The position numbers were made by a program, and so were the translations under genes. 64,000 nt of DNA from Rapana venosa. Taxonomy: Eukaryota > Mollusca > Gastropoda > Neogastropoda > Muricidae. Below the pieces are notes generated by a model, which did no database searches, was not told the origin of the DNA, and was given only the letters and a program-made list of their open reading frames with translations. The stretch's first letter is position 1. The number at the start of each line of letters is the position of its first letter. Shown here piece by piece: positions 12,451 to 25,133 of this stretch. The stretch is from the NCBI GenBank assembly GCA_028751875.1, contig CM054143.1, positions 66,913,977 to 66,977,976 of the forward strand. The letters are read 5' to 3'.

Positions 12451-12504
12451 GAGGATGTCCAACCAAAGAAAAAGTTCCAGCAGTTTCTGGCTGAGGATCA
12501 GAAG
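12451..12504 (+). CDS. PLCG1: Phospholipase C gamma, EF-hand region exon (tentative)
   Basis: This 54-base exon encodes EDVQPKKKFQQFLAEDQK in one open frame. It is flanked by an acceptor (TTTGTTTTCAG) and a donor (GAAG/GTGAGG). In PLC-gamma the last EF-hand unit contains a segment of the form LPEFQQFLLDYQGE, and KKKFQQFLAEDQK fits that place. Its order upstream of the X-box, PH and SH2 exons on the same strand supports the call. The exon starts and ends in phase 0. The first five residues overlap sequence also found in the upstream minisatellite unit (CAGGAGG), so the true acceptor among the many CAGG sites is inferred from the reading frame and the array end. The match is short, so another FQQFL-containing protein cannot be excluded. 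Confidence 0.6.
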
Positions 12505-13199
12505 GTGAGGGAAGGGACGGGAGGGTGAGAGGGAGTGGGGGAGGGGAGGGTGTAGAGAGAGAAAGTTTGATGAGACGGATAGTATTTCGTGCAAACTGTC
12601 TCGTGATTTACTTGACATTTTTTTAGGTTTAAACTTAGCTTTTTTGAAATAAAATATTTTTGAATGCCAAAAAGCTGTAGTAGCATTTGTGTGGCTGCAG
12701 TCCTTTGCAGTCATTCTGTGTGTGAGGTGAAGTCCAGGTCCCATGGTGGTGGACAACTGCTTAAACACAGCGTCTTGCGTGAACACAAAATCCAGTATCG
12801 CTTGTGAAAGAGAGAGGACCATCACATGCTGGTGAGACGTATGTAGTCCCCTGCCCCCAATCGTGCACACTGATGTCCTAGTTGATGTCTTTGAAGTGGA
12901 ATTGGCGAACCTCACTGGTGTGAAAATAACAGCTGCATAATGCGATGTCAGCAGTTGGTGAACCTGACAGCTGTCGCCAAGAAGACGGACCCAGGAGAGT
13001 AAGAAGCCCACAGAAAAGCTGCGTTTCATTCTTGGTTGGTGTCAGCAGGCTCAGACTGGCCAGAACAACTGGTTAGAGGATGCTCATTTGCAGTCACAGC
13101 GTCTGGGTTTTTGGATTTTTTTTTTTTAACCTCCTTTTTTTTTAATGATTGTGGAGCAGGATTTGCTTTATCTTAAAGTGTGTCATAGAAACCAAAAAA

Positions 13200-13420
13200 T
13201 GATATGTGTATGTGTTTTTTATTTTATTCATTTATTTATTTTTTATTCTTTTATTAGTTGAGGATACTGAATAAGCAACGCGTGTGCTTTTTTTTTACAT
13301 CCAGTACCCGTTGTATGCGTTTTGTAAATTTTGTCATCTGTTCCCCCCAGCACACAATAGCCTTACTCTTTTGAAAAGCGGAATTTGATTTAACATGTGC
13401 GCAAGATATCTGTGGTTCAG
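13200..13420. repeat. Dispersed repeat (SINE-like), copy
   Basis: Sequence from TTCTTTTATT through GGATACTGAATAAGCAAC to AATAGCCTTACTCTTTTGAA and GTGCGCAAGATATCTGTG resembles 40560-40745 and, more weakly, 36835-37200. The copies differ by substitutions and small indels. No RT coding is seen, so a SINE or truncated LINE tail is possible. Confidence 0.65.
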
Positions 13421-13715
13421 TCTGTGTGTTTGTTAGAGGGGGTAGAGTTGGGACTTACTCTTGAGCTGCTGAAGGGCCTGCAAGTGGACAGCAGCAATCA
13501 GCAGCTGGCTGTGTGACAATGGGGGGTGTCCTCATGACATCACTTTGGCTCTGACCCCTGCTTCCATGCCACTTGTGTGATGTTTGCTATAGGACCCCAC
13601 CGCCCCGACTGGGGTGTATGTCCGAATGAAAGATTTTTGCCTCTGTGTCTAGTTTCTGGACGGACCCCATGCGTGCCGGAGCCCGTCTGTATATTCACCC
13701 AGCAAGCGGTAACAC

Positions 13716-13890
13716 AGTCAGTCACTGTCTGTCTGTCTGTCTCTGTCTCTGTCTGTCTCTGTCTGTCTTGGGTTTTGTCTGTCTGCCTGTCTGTCTCTGT
13801 CTGTGTCTGTCTGTTTTGTCTGTCTTTGCCCTGTCTGTTGTGTCTGTCTGTCCATCTGTCTGTTTGTCTCTGTCTCTGTCCGTCAGTCTG
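13716..13890. repeat. CTGT-rich microsatellite
   Basis: An imperfect TCTGTCTG/CTCTGTCTGT tract that produces spurious open frames in both directions. Confidence 0.9.
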
Positions 13891-14244
13891 AATACAATCA
13901 TGGTGGTGTTGTTGTTGTTGTTGTGCGTTCCCCGCTTTACAACTCTGGGGGGTCACCCAGAACGTGCACTCTGACTCACTCATCCCACTGGGGAATCACT
14001 GTGAGATAGGAAGCACACTGGATGGAAGTTTGCGTGTATGACTATTTTCAAGTCCTCGCCAATAGGGCAGCCATACTCCGACTTCAGAGGATTTTTTTCT
14101 ACTTTAATCAGGAGAGTGCCCGTTGTTCTGTTAAGAAGCTTGTCATGGCTGAAGGGCAATCTCAACACAACATTTTACAACATAACAAGCATTTTAGTGT
14201 AGGCCTTGGCAAATTAGCTGACACAATAACTGGACACAGCTTTT

Positions 14245-14345
14245 GGCCTGGGCCAACAAATCTGGTGGTGATAATTGATAATGTAAGGATGACATCTATG
14301 ATGATAACAGTGCTGCTGATATAAATGCAATGATGATGATGGACA
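14245..14345. repeat. GAT-type trinucleotide tract (left)
   Basis: An imperfect GATGATAATGATGATG-like tract. The same type continues at 14770-14960 as GGTGATGATGG-like repeats, with a CpG-rich T-rich block between. Confidence 0.6.
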
Positions 14346-14364
14346 TGTGTTTTAATTTTATCTA

Positions 14365-14769
14365 AATTCGTCGGTTTTATGTCGTCGAATCCCTCTTATT
14401 ACGCGGTTCTATTTCGTGTTATTACTTTTTTACGTACCTTGCTCGTGGTTCGTTTTTCAGTATTCCTTCTTTTTTTTTTTTCCGTTCGTGTTCTCTTTTA
14501 TTTTTTAATTTTGATTCGTATCGTTCGTTCGTTGTTGTATATCGTTTACAGCTCCTCCTTATCATTCTATTACGATCTCCCGCTCTACGTTATTGATTTA
14601 CCATTGCGCTCTACCGTCTTTTGTTAGTATATCGTACTGTGAGTTCGTGTCTCTTTTTCGCCGTCATCGTATTTTTTCTATTCGTGTGTCCTTCGTGTAC
14701 TCGATTCGTTTTCGAGTTGTCACATACTATTTTCGTTCGGGCCGTGTCCGTCGTGTGTTTCGCTTGTGG
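14365..14769. other. CpG-rich, T-rich block of unknown origin
   Basis: About 400 bases with very many TTCG/TCGT words and few A residues on the + strand, sharply unlike the GAT-type repeats on both sides. No coding frame, transposon end or exon is recognised. Confidence 0.5.
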
Positions 14770-14960
14770 TATTAGGTGGTAATAACAATTGATGATGTTG
14801 GACAGTGGCATGGTGGTAGGTGATGTTGGATGGTTAGGTGTTGATGGATGACGGTGGTGATGGTGTTGGTGGTAGTAAGGATTGGTAACAATGGTGGTGG
14901 TATAATGATGATGGTGGTAGTGGTGATGATGATGATATGATATGATTGGTGTTAGTAATG
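14770..14960. repeat. GAT/GGT-type trinucleotide tract (right)
   Basis: Imperfect repeats of GGTGATG, GGTGGTAG and GATGATGATG. The reverse-strand open frames rich in His are translations of this repeat. Confidence 0.75.
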
Positions 14961-17900
14961 ACACTGGTAATAATGGGGATACTTGGATCAGTGAAACAAC
15001 GACAATGATGTGTTGGTGTTTGATGGATGCTGATGGGTGAGGAATGAGTTGTTAAAGGGCATTTTATGGAGATAAGGCACATCAGACATCACCCAGATTG
15101 TGAGTACTAGTCCCTTCCCACCCCACTGCAGACCCACCTCTGAGTGGTGCACTCCCCCCCACCCCCCCACAGTGGATGCCGCCAGCCTTGTGACATGTCA
15201 GGTGTGGCCAGGGTCAGGTGTTTGTCCGTCATAAGACAGGGGCTAGCAAGGGGGCTACTAGCACGGGCCTGCACTGCACTGCACTGCACTGCACCACTGT
15301 CTGACAGAGTGCTTTTTCTGTAGTAGTTTTTTCTGTTCGAATTCTTTTTGTCCTACGGCGCTCTGTTCCAGCTGAGCTGGAGAGATGGTGCGCACAGAGT
15401 TCTACATGATGGAGAAGTCGGCACCGAGGTGTAAGAACTGTGTCAGTGATGGCAGGACCGTGTTGCGGGAGGTTGATTGGGGATGTAAGAATACATCATG
15501 GTCTCCCTCTATACTGCTTGCGACTGTCAGTTACATTATGACAATACCGGGTGAGGTGCATATTTTATTTCGTGCTAACTGTTTGTTTGGGAGGAAATAT
15601 AAGCACTCGAGTATCTACCACCATATGATTTGATCAATGCTGCTGCACTGGAGAGAAGCCATTACCCCACACCAGTGATTACAGTTGGATTAATGTTGTA
15701 CCCTCACGCACAGAGAGGGATGAAACTAACTAAACTGTAAATGCGTACAAGATCCACAGACCCATCTTTATCTGATTTAACCCTCTTGTCCTCGATCAGG
15801 CCACAGCGACAGTTACGGTGGCTGCGCTAGTTCACTCCGACCGCCACCGACAGTTGGTGCTGCCACGTTGGGGCAGTACTTTCTCCATCACACACAGACC
15901 TCGTGGTTTTTCACACTGTGTGTCTGAAACTTGGTTGGGGCGATTGCCTGGAGTGTTTCAGAGGGTGCCAGCGATAAATTTAGTACCGACTATCACGCGT
16001 GTAGTACGGAGGGACGGGAAAGAAATAACAAGCCATGCACCAGAACGCTTTTCAATGGATGCAGCTGTGGCGCAAAATGGGTTTTCTTTGTAGCAGACGC
16101 TTTATTGATTTCGCGAGCGCTAATTGAATATTATTGTACTTGGAAGTTAGAAACCATGTTGACCGAGGAATTGTAGTGCGTCGATATTCACCCCCTTGTC
16201 TTCATGAGGCAAGAGAGAAGGAACCTGCTGCAGTTAGGGGAGAAGAGTGGAGCCAGAAAATAACGTGTACAGGGCACATTCCAGACTGTGCTACACAACA
16301 CAACTGTGGGAGAAACTTTGACCTATCCTGCAGTCCACGGCATCGACGCCTGGGGAAAACGTGCCTTTTGACGTTTTTCATATATTACCACACTTTTGCT
16401 TTGGAAACTGCAATTGGCAAGAAACATACAGAAATGCTGATAATGAAAACAGCAAAAAAGGAAAGTAACATAGGTCTTCAGTTGCCAAGGTTCGCCAGGG
16501 TGCGGGGGAAGGCAATGGGTCCACCCCCCCTCACACACACACATCCATACTAGTGCTTTTTGTGAAGAGATGTGGACCCAGTGCCACAACTCCCGACTAC
16601 CTTTAGAGCACTACCAACATTAAAATTTTGTAGGTTTACAGAAGTTCTGTGTTTGTGTTTCGCATTTGTCACCCTGTTGCTGTGAACTGGTGACAGTTGT
16701 GACAGTCATGTACCAATACTACACTTCTGTACACTTAAACAAAGTTTTTGGTAGCACTCGCAAGATATGAACTGCAGTTTAAATGTCACATGTTAATTGA
16801 AATGACTTGTTTTCATACAAGAAAATTAGTTTAAAACAAAACTTCCATCTCCACGAGACATACATAAAACAGAGGTGCTTGGGGACATTGTGTGTGCAAC
16901 TTCCTTGAAGTACTATTGCACATAACTATCGGTAAACACATAGCAGGGTATCACTCTTATTCGACACATAACATGGCTTGCACTATTGTCAAATCCATGC
17001 ATGAATTGCTGTTTTACTATATACCATATTTTTACCTGTGTTTGGTGACCAATAAGTGACAATGACAAGAACATCTTGGTGACCCGACACATAACTAGCC
17101 GCCTAAATGCAAGTACACAGACATACTAGTTGTGACAAAATTTCAGCTCTGCTCGCTTGTCTGCACACACACAATTGTCTTCGGAGTAACGTAAGTCAGA
17201 TGGAGGTAGAAAACCTTCCAAAAGACATCATACTTCTACAGGCGTTTCTCTCTGTAGCATCCAACAAACAAGAGGGTTAATTGGGAGTTTGGCTTCTGCA
17301 CACATAATTCACTTTGAAATTGCCATGGGTATTCACAGATCTTTAGGGATTTGCTGTAAAACCTCAGAAAAAAACCAAAATGTACACAGAAAGTGTACAT
17401 GATGCACTTGAAATTGAAATGCATGCTGTCCCAGAAGCAGAGATAGAGAGAGATCAGAAGACGAGAGATAATTATCAAGAATTTAAGGTCTACACAAACA
17501 AGTGTTGATAGTAGTATAATTGTCTTGAGGAATAACCACATTGATGTGTAATGATGGGCAAGAGCCAAACAGTTGTAGAATGCCAATGTGAACACGATGA
17601 AATATCATACATCAATATCCGGATTGATTCCTTTTGTTTCAGCGTGACCTGAAAAATTGAACAAGCGTGGTTGCCTCGCATCAACTTCCAAAATTCCACC
17701 ACAAAATTACGAGAAATTTCAGGTAACTTTGTTTTACTTTGATGATCATTGCTGTTAGTTCAGTGACGTGGCATGTTCGTTTCTTAGAGCAAGCAAGTTT
17801 GCAAGTTTATTATTTTATTCATTTGATCTATTTGATTTTTGAGCAGTCTTACTGCGTCCGTCAGGTCAGTCAGAGTTCTCTGTTACTGCTTTCTGGTATC

Positions 17901-18127
17901 CATGGTAACCCTAGTACAATCTGTCGCATGTGGGGGAGGAACCCCCAATAGAAAAAAAACCCAAACACCATTATTGAGACTGGAGAGGAGATTCGGCGCC
18001 ACCAAGGATATCCTAAGCCCACGCAAAAAAACATGGAAAGACAAAGCAAAGCCCCTATGATACGGATCGGTCGGAGGCCCGGGCTATCAACGACCGCGGC
18101 TTTCATTGATCCACACCAGGGTGGACA

Positions 18128-18616
18128 GTGACAGTCAGTCTCTCTCTATCTCTCTCTTTTTGTCCCGTAGTCTGACGAACCAATGGGGAACCCTCAAAAG
18201 ACTCAACAAACCTATGTTCCCTTCTCATTCCCTCTCTCTGTTCCTGCCTTTCCAGGGTTTTGTTGAGTTACTAGGCCTGTCCATTTCGCTGTGTTATCCT
18301 CCCAGCTCTACTTGGTCTGCCTACTTCTTCTACCTCCTTGGACAGTGCCTTGGAAAACAGTCTTTTGCAAGGTCCTATGGATCTTGATGTGACAGCCCAT
18401 CCCTTTAAGTTTACGCTTTTCACGATCGTTGTACGGTTCTCATAGGGGTCCAAGGTTTTGCTGGATTCTGTTAGCACGCTTTCGTTGCTTATGTGGTCTT
18501 TGAAGGAGATGCCAAGGACTTCTCGACCTCCATCTCATCTCCACCGCTGTACTCTTCTCTCCAATCTGCAGTCAGGGGTCATGATTCACAGCATACTTAG
18601 CTCCCTCGGAGTTGAT
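18128..18616 (-). mobile_element. 3' end of an RTE-like LINE (duplicate copy)
   Basis: Same content as 1747-2235: the reverse-strand C-terminal tail of an RTE-like polyprotein beside a TC-rich microsatellite. Confidence 0.6.
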
Positions 18617-18823
18617 AAACATTCTTAGCTCCCTAGAGCACAAATCACCATTGGGTACATGGAACGTCCGTACACTCTACCATGCCGGAAAATCAAAGAA
18701 AAAAACACACCCAACACCACACAACACAAAAAAAAACAAACACACCAAAACACAACAAACACACAACAAAAACAAACACACACACACAAAACCCACACAA
18801 ACAAATATAAAAACCACAAACCA

Positions 18824-18868
<45 letters not shown>

Positions 18869-20474
18869 ACACAACAAAGAACTAGAGTATGCGCTTAGCC
18901 GCTATAAATGGGACATTCTTGGCCTAGGAGAAGTGAGATTGCCTAGGATTTGGTGAGACATTGGGACTGAAGAACGGCAAACAGATTGTATCAGTGGGCC
19001 AGAGAAACATCCCACATGGAGTGCATTTTATGTCAGACAGGAAGTGTGGGGTGCCCTTCTCAGCTGTACACGGCTTCCAGCAGGGATTATCAGATCCGGG
19101 TGTCGGCCCAAGCCCAAGAACAGCACCAACATACAATTCTACGCACCCATCATCTGCCCATGCAGATGACGAAGTAGAAGAATTTTACGAAGATCTTGAA
19201 GAGCCCATTTGAAAATAACCAAGAAAGACGGACATCCTCATCATCCAAGGGGATTTTAACGCAAAGTAGGTCCTGACTACTTACACCATGGGCCGGACCG
19301 TGGGTCAGGTTTGGAACTGGATCGCGACAACGACAGGAGACTACGTCTGCTGGAGTTTGCCTGACCCACAGACTTCCATGCCAATACCCTCTATCCCCAC
19401 AAGCAGTCAAGGAGGACCACCTGGCCTGCGCAAACGGCTAAGATCCCAAACCACTAGAGCTTTTATCTTAACACCACGGCGTTTCAATCCAGCATCAACA
19501 GAGCAGAAACAGAACCTACCCTGGAGCTGGACATAGGCAGCGACCAGAACCTTTGCTGCTGGTATTCAAAATGAAGCTTGAAGAAAAACCAAACAGGCCT
19601 GCAAACCCCTGTATCAAATTTTACGAGGGACAAACATGAAAGATCCCGATGTCGGAGGAGATCTTCCAAGCAAAGTAGGCAGCCGTTTTGCGGCATTAAC
19701 CCTCTCTGGACAATGAACATCAATGCCCTCACCAACAACTTTAATGAGGCAGTCGGCAACCAGCAGCGGAGGTACTCAGTGTCCGAGGCTAAACACCGCC
19801 ATGGTACTACCAATGACATATTGGACCTCTGCGATAAAAGAAGAGCCCTGACTGCAACACACAGGTCTTCCAACCCTAAAAAGAATACCGGGGAGTCCAA
19901 AATCTTGTGAAGATGTCACATGTTAAAGGCAGAAGCGTGATCAGTGCTCATGTGATGGATCGAGGGAAAAGCAAGAAACGTGTGGCAACAGTAAAAAGGC
20001 CATGCTACCCTGAAGAAACTCACAAAACCCCTTCAAACCACATCTCGTCATTGAAGACAGCTCCGGCAACCTCCTCACCGACAGCTCGCTGCATTGGTAC
20101 CGGTGGTTGAGTATTGTCAAGAACTATACAACTACCCAATACAACCTGACAGCGCATAATAGAAGAGAAAGCAGCACCATCAAGAGCACCCTCGCCATTA
20201 CCTATACTGAGAGAAGCAGTGGAAGGAAGCCTCGCAGCTTACCTGGTAGGAAGAGTCCTCAGAAAGAGAACCACATACAGCGAGCTGCTCAAGCATGGTT
20301 GGCGACCCGATCGACTAACTGTCATCAACACCATGTTACAGCTATCTGTCAGAAGATTTGGGAACAAAACAGTGGCCAACAGACTGGACACAATCACTCA
20401 TCATACCCCCTGCCCTAAGAGGGGCATTTATGCAATTGCCAAACTATGAAAACAATCGCTCATCAGCCACGCCA
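18617..20474 (+). mobile_element. RTE-like LINE, endonuclease part only (duplicate copy)
   Basis: Same content as 2236-4093: the LGTWNVRTLYHAGK endonuclease start, the A/CA-rich insertion and the degraded central part. The element is cut at 20474, before the RT motifs. Confidence 0.75.
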
Positions 20475-21459
20475 TTAACTTGCATTTCCCCCCCCCGGTA
20501 CCTACCGGGTGACCAGCTTCCATAATCCCCCAAGGCCACACCCGCTGTCTTCGCATGGGCTGCCGCGCCCTGGAGCGTAAGTGCCCCCCTGCGGGCTCCC
20601 TTTTCAGCATTCCATGTGTGTGTGTGTGTTGTTGTGTGTAAATCAAGTCAATCAAATTTTTTCCAGATGGTACTTGAATAAAAATGCATTGCTTTTTTTT
20701 CATCAAGCCCCCCCATCAAAGAACAAATTTCCTCATGATAATACTGGTACTACATATTGCAACCTTCCAAAAAAGTTTTACCAATAAAAAAAGGGGAAAA
20801 CCAATAAATAAACACTGAAAAATCCCAATTACACACATATACAACAAGACACCAATACACGCGCACCACACACTTGACACTGCGCACTTTTCACACACTT
20901 GGGTAAAAAATTTAAAAATTAAAAAAAAAAAAAATCAAAAAAACCAAACAAAAAATTCTTCCCCTACTAATCACCATTCTTTACGTTCACCTTTAGAAAA
21001 TAAAAAGGTACAGGAACAAAACGTTAAAAATACTAGGATTCATGCATCATTACTGACAATTTCCCCGCAATGACATCCCTCCTCCCTCCTCCACAAACCC
21101 AAAAAAAGTGTGCTATATCGTTCATATCTTCAAATAGCACTTTTTAAATGTAATTATTCTCACAATAACTATCAAAAAAACAAAACTCGTCAAATAACAC
21201 TGTAATGACAGTTATAATAGAGATACAATAATAATGATAATCACCCATCACCAGAACAACAAAGTAAAAAATAATCCTCACCCATGAGACAACAAAAAAC
21301 AATAACAAAAAAAAGTATGGAAAAGGGTGGGGGGTGGGGTGTGGGTACGAAGGGAAAGCACATTCAGTTAAAAAAGAAAAGATAACAAAAAGGCAATTAT
21401 TCAAACAAAAAAAACCCCTCACAATACAAAAACAAAAGCCCATATCAACGGATTCTTTT
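20475..21459. other. AT-rich low-complexity DNA, no gene recognised
   Basis: After the breakpoint come C-rich and A-rich homopolymers and AT-rich sequence with CA-containing stretches near 20830-20900. No domain or exon is recognisable. Confidence 0.5.
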
Positions 21460-22125
21460 TCCTTTTTTGTCATTTTCTCCCAGGGGGGGTTGACATTGAT
21501 GAGCCTTTTTCCATCTCTCTCTGTTTTTGGGATCCTCCTATTTATGCCCCCTTTTTCTAAGATCATCTGCAATACAGGGGACCCCGTTTGCTAGGGCTTC
21601 CCCCTTTTGGGCCTTTCCTTTCCCTCGAATTCCTGCTCTTTTGATGGGTGGTCTGCTTTTGTAACGGGACAAACCAGCGCTCTATTTAATAGCTACGAAT
21701 TCAGATCATCAACTTTGCACATTCTCCATAGTTCTTCATTCGTGATCCCGTCTTCCCTTTTATCTTTGTCATGTAGCGAAACTTCGGTTTTCACAGTTTC
21801 AACAAACGTTGGATGGTTTTTTTGAAAACCCACTCTCCGAGCCTACAGGAAACAGGTCCCGATGCAGGCCTTTTTAACCAACAGCGTCTCCCCCAGTGGG
21901 ATTTTCTATTTCTGAGCAGACTTGCCACTTCTTTCCATTTCTTCCCAAAGACTCCAATCCGGGTTCTGACGCTAACTCGATTTTGCTTCGCAGCTCATCA
22001 TCTCTCCCGGGTAGCAGAATTCGTCTACCACTTCTATCTTCCCTTTTTTCAAATTCTAGCTCCTCCTTTTCCTGCATCAGTATTGTTTTCACCCTTCTTA
22101 TTCATACAACTGGGGCAGAAAATGT
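21460..22125 (-). mobile_element. LINE fragment, 3' half, minus strand
   Basis: The sequence is similar to 10345-11025: TTCTCCCAGGG-like start, GACATTGATGAGC, TATTTATGCCCC, and the reverse-strand tail around ENPTGGDAVG and ASEPGLESLGRNGKKWQ. It breaks at about ACTGGGGCAGA. The missing 5' half of the same family resumes at 26484, so the two parts look like one element split by an insert. Confidence 0.7.
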
Positions 22126-23464
22126 GACCCTCCAGCACATATGGCCTTCCCCATCCGGCTTTTTCAGTTTTATGTGATTCAAATGTACTTTGAATGTTCT
22201 TTCTACGGGTGAAAAACTCCATTTGAAACTACGGCGTATTAGTTTCTCGAGGATATGGGGTTTAGAATCGGGAATGCACTGTGAGCGCCTTTTTGAGAAA
22301 TGAGGAAAAAAAACTGAATCAACACTTTCAATGCATTAGATTTTTTCATTAGCAACACGTTGTTCAAATCTTTCTTGGGGAAAATTTGGCATACTGATTG
22401 GCTTACATAAAAGAGTACATGTTTAACAATTTTTGTGGTCATATGTTGAATTGAGTCAAATAACAAAAAACCATATTTTATTGGCGGAGACTACTGTGGT
22501 TCAGTATTCATTTTGGATTGATTATCATAATCTCGGATTCTACAACTTGTGTCGTTTTTGTAAATGAAATTTTTACAACAGGAAGTGAATTTATTATTTA
22601 ATCGTTATGAATATTATGTTTCAAACAGCTTAATTTTTTGAAGCAAATATTTCAGTGATTTTTTATTTAAAAAGGTGAAATACAGGTTACACCTGCTCCT
22701 CATCTACAATTTAACTATTGTCCGGGAGTGTTGCTAAGCTAAAATTAATTGCAAAGCCACACAAGGGCATGAATAGAAAGGTCCATGGATTACAAATTTT
22801 TGATTGTGTGATGGGCATATGGTGTAGACAACACCAACTATGGAATTGCTTGTAAAATCAACAAATTTAACTCTAGTCCAAATATGTCTAACCTTGCTTA
22901 GGACAAAACCTTCTAGACCAGCTCATTTTTTTCAATAAGGGTTGGCATTTGCTCTTAAGAAGCCAACTTTTGCTTCTGCATGCAAGGTTTTAGGGCAAAA
23001 GCCTCCCTATTTTAATAATGTGCACAGTAATGAGGCAATGTTTTGTAGATATTGAAAAATATTCCAAAATGTTGTAACTTTAAATGAATAATGTACAAAA
23101 CACAACTTCTCTTTCCTTATCGGGCCTATTTTGACTCAGATATACACACCCAATGTTATACATGTAATTTGTTCAGCTACTGATTTGTACAACACTAACT
23201 TACATGGGCAAAAACACATAATACATTTGCACACACCTGGTCACCACACACAATCAAAAACACAACTCAGTGAACAAAACAAACATAATCTGTAACACAG
23301 TGACAACAAATAACTCACACCACTAAATACAGTGCTAAATTTTCATTTTTCTTGATTTAAATACATTATCAGCTGCTATGTCATGTACTGCAAATATTTT
23401 CATTATTTGTAATCCTGATACCTATAATTCAATTGTCTAGCGTTTAATTGATGTTTGCACATGT

Positions 23465-23505
23465 ACTGTGTGTGTGGTGTGTGTGTGTGTGTGTGTGTGT
23501 GTGTC
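23465..23505. repeat. GT dinucleotide tract
   Basis: A GTGTGT run of about 40 bases with one GG interruption. Confidence 0.9.
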
Positions 23506-25054
23506 GCCATTGTTTAGTCTGCACCATTCATTTGATGTTTACTTTGTTGTTGTTTCGCTGTCTTATCCGTCACAGGTATGTTGTTCAATTTGTCTTATCT
23601 CACAAGTTAACTGATCTTGTTGTTTCTGTTTCATCTTTTAATGTTTTAATTTTTATAGATTTATAATCAGTTGATCTTTATGGGAGCAGTTTTGCTTACA
23701 AAAGTTTTTCCTGTGAGAGCAAAGATAAACCAAGAATGACATAACTTGATATTGTGGCAGTGAATAGTACTTTTGTTTTGACTTCACCCACAACACCACA
23801 CCACACAAACTCACACACACACACTCCCACACACAAACAATAGTTACATACAATCCTATTACATTGAAATACAATACTCACTTTCACACAACACAACTAA
23901 AGGTGGTTATTCAATACATTTGCAATACAACACACACACCAAAGTGTTATACCAATATAATACAATAAAAAAACCCACACTCAAACACACACACACAACC
24001 ACACACACACACACACACACATCACACAAAGTGTTATTCAATTCAATTTCAATCAATACAACAAAACTACATCACCTCACACCCACTCCACTACACACAC
24101 ACACATCACACACACACAATCTGAAGTGCTGCAAGCTTTGTCATACAGTCGTGTCCACCACTATACTGATAAAGAAAACAGCACAGAGATATACTGGCAT
24201 GCAAAAAAATTAGTTATTAAAGACAACCATCAAGTCTGTCTTCTGTGTCAGGGCTTTCACTCACCCCTTCTTGACTCTTGAAAGTTCATTCCATTGTAAT
24301 AATCTGAGTGGTCAGTACAGTCAACTTGTGTGGCTGAAGCTGACAATACAACACAAAAAACACTGTCAATTATAAAATCAAAGGCTTGGTTATAAAAAAA
24401 AACAGTATAAACAAGCACTGTTAAATTAAAACATGAAATAAGAGAAAGATGTGCATTTGTGGTTATCTCTTTATATAGTTCAATGTATACTTGTGTATAA
24501 TGTAATATATACTCTGTCGTGTGTGGTTGCAGTGCAAGCGCGCATGCGCGCATGTGTGTGTGTGGTGTGTCGAGGTGTGGACACAGTGAGAGTGAGTGTG
24601 ACATGTGCACAAAATAAACCCCCCCAATAAAAAAAAAAATATAACAAATAAAAAAAATTACAATCTAGGTCTATGGAGCAACTGATTTCACACTTTTTTA
24701 AAACTTAACTATTTTAAAGCACACAGCTCAGGACCTTGCTACTAAGAATCAAGTCAGAAGCTCTCACCATCACTGCCATTCCACCTATTCGTTCAAATAT
24801 AAAAATTTAAAACAATTTGATTGAAAAGAAATAAAAAAATAAAAAATCAGCACCAAACAGAGAACAAAAATTACAGTCAAACAGAATAAAAACAAAAACA
24901 GTGAACTTGTTTGGCAGATTTTTTTACCTGTGTGTGCTAAACTAATAATTCTATCCCACAGATAATGTATGTTTAGCGCTAGCTTGCATATTCTTATTAA
25001 TTTGCAATCATGAGATTTCTCGCTTGGATGGCTTCTGCATGGTTTGAGGCAAGG

Positions 25055-25101
25055 TTTTTTTTTTTTTTTTCTTTTTTTTTTTTTTATTTTTTATTTTTTT
25101 T

Positions 25102-25133
<32 letters not shown>
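25055..25133. repeat. Poly-T tract
   Basis: Nearly 80 bases of T with a few C, A and G interruptions. It could be the tail of a minus-strand retroelement. Confidence 0.9.

Larger units (their letters stand above)
12505..16381. other. Putative intron, no gene recognised
   Basis: No exon with recognisable homology is seen. The stretch holds a dispersed repeat at 13200-13420, a CTGT tract at 13716-13890, GAT-type trinucleotide repeats at about 14245-14345 and 14770-14960, an unusual CpG-rich T-rich block between them, and a GCACT pentanucleotide tract near 15268-15293. Open frames near 15385-15633 and 15818-16093 match no family I know. Confidence 0.5.
16382..20474. repeat. Direct duplication, copy 2 (4.09 kb)
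   Basis: This interval matches 1-4093 base for base as far as I can read. It includes the minus-strand LINE end (18128-18616) and the first part of the RTE-like LINE (18617-20474). Here the LINE stops abruptly at CATCAGCCACGCCA and is followed by unrelated sequence, so this copy lacks the RT core and tail present in copy 1. Confidence 0.93.

Noticed and set aside
13577..13891. Frame beginning GPHRPDWGVCPNERFLPL
   Set aside because: It looked exon-like at first but has no family match and runs into a CTGT repeat.
15385..15633. 82-codon frame starting MVRTEFYMMEKSAPRCKNC
   Set aside because: No splice-site pair, no recognised domain, and the second half has intron-like composition.
20500..20585. 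Possible tRNA or SINE head in a GC-rich stretch
   Set aside because: I could not fold a tRNA cloverleaf or find A/B box spacing by eye.
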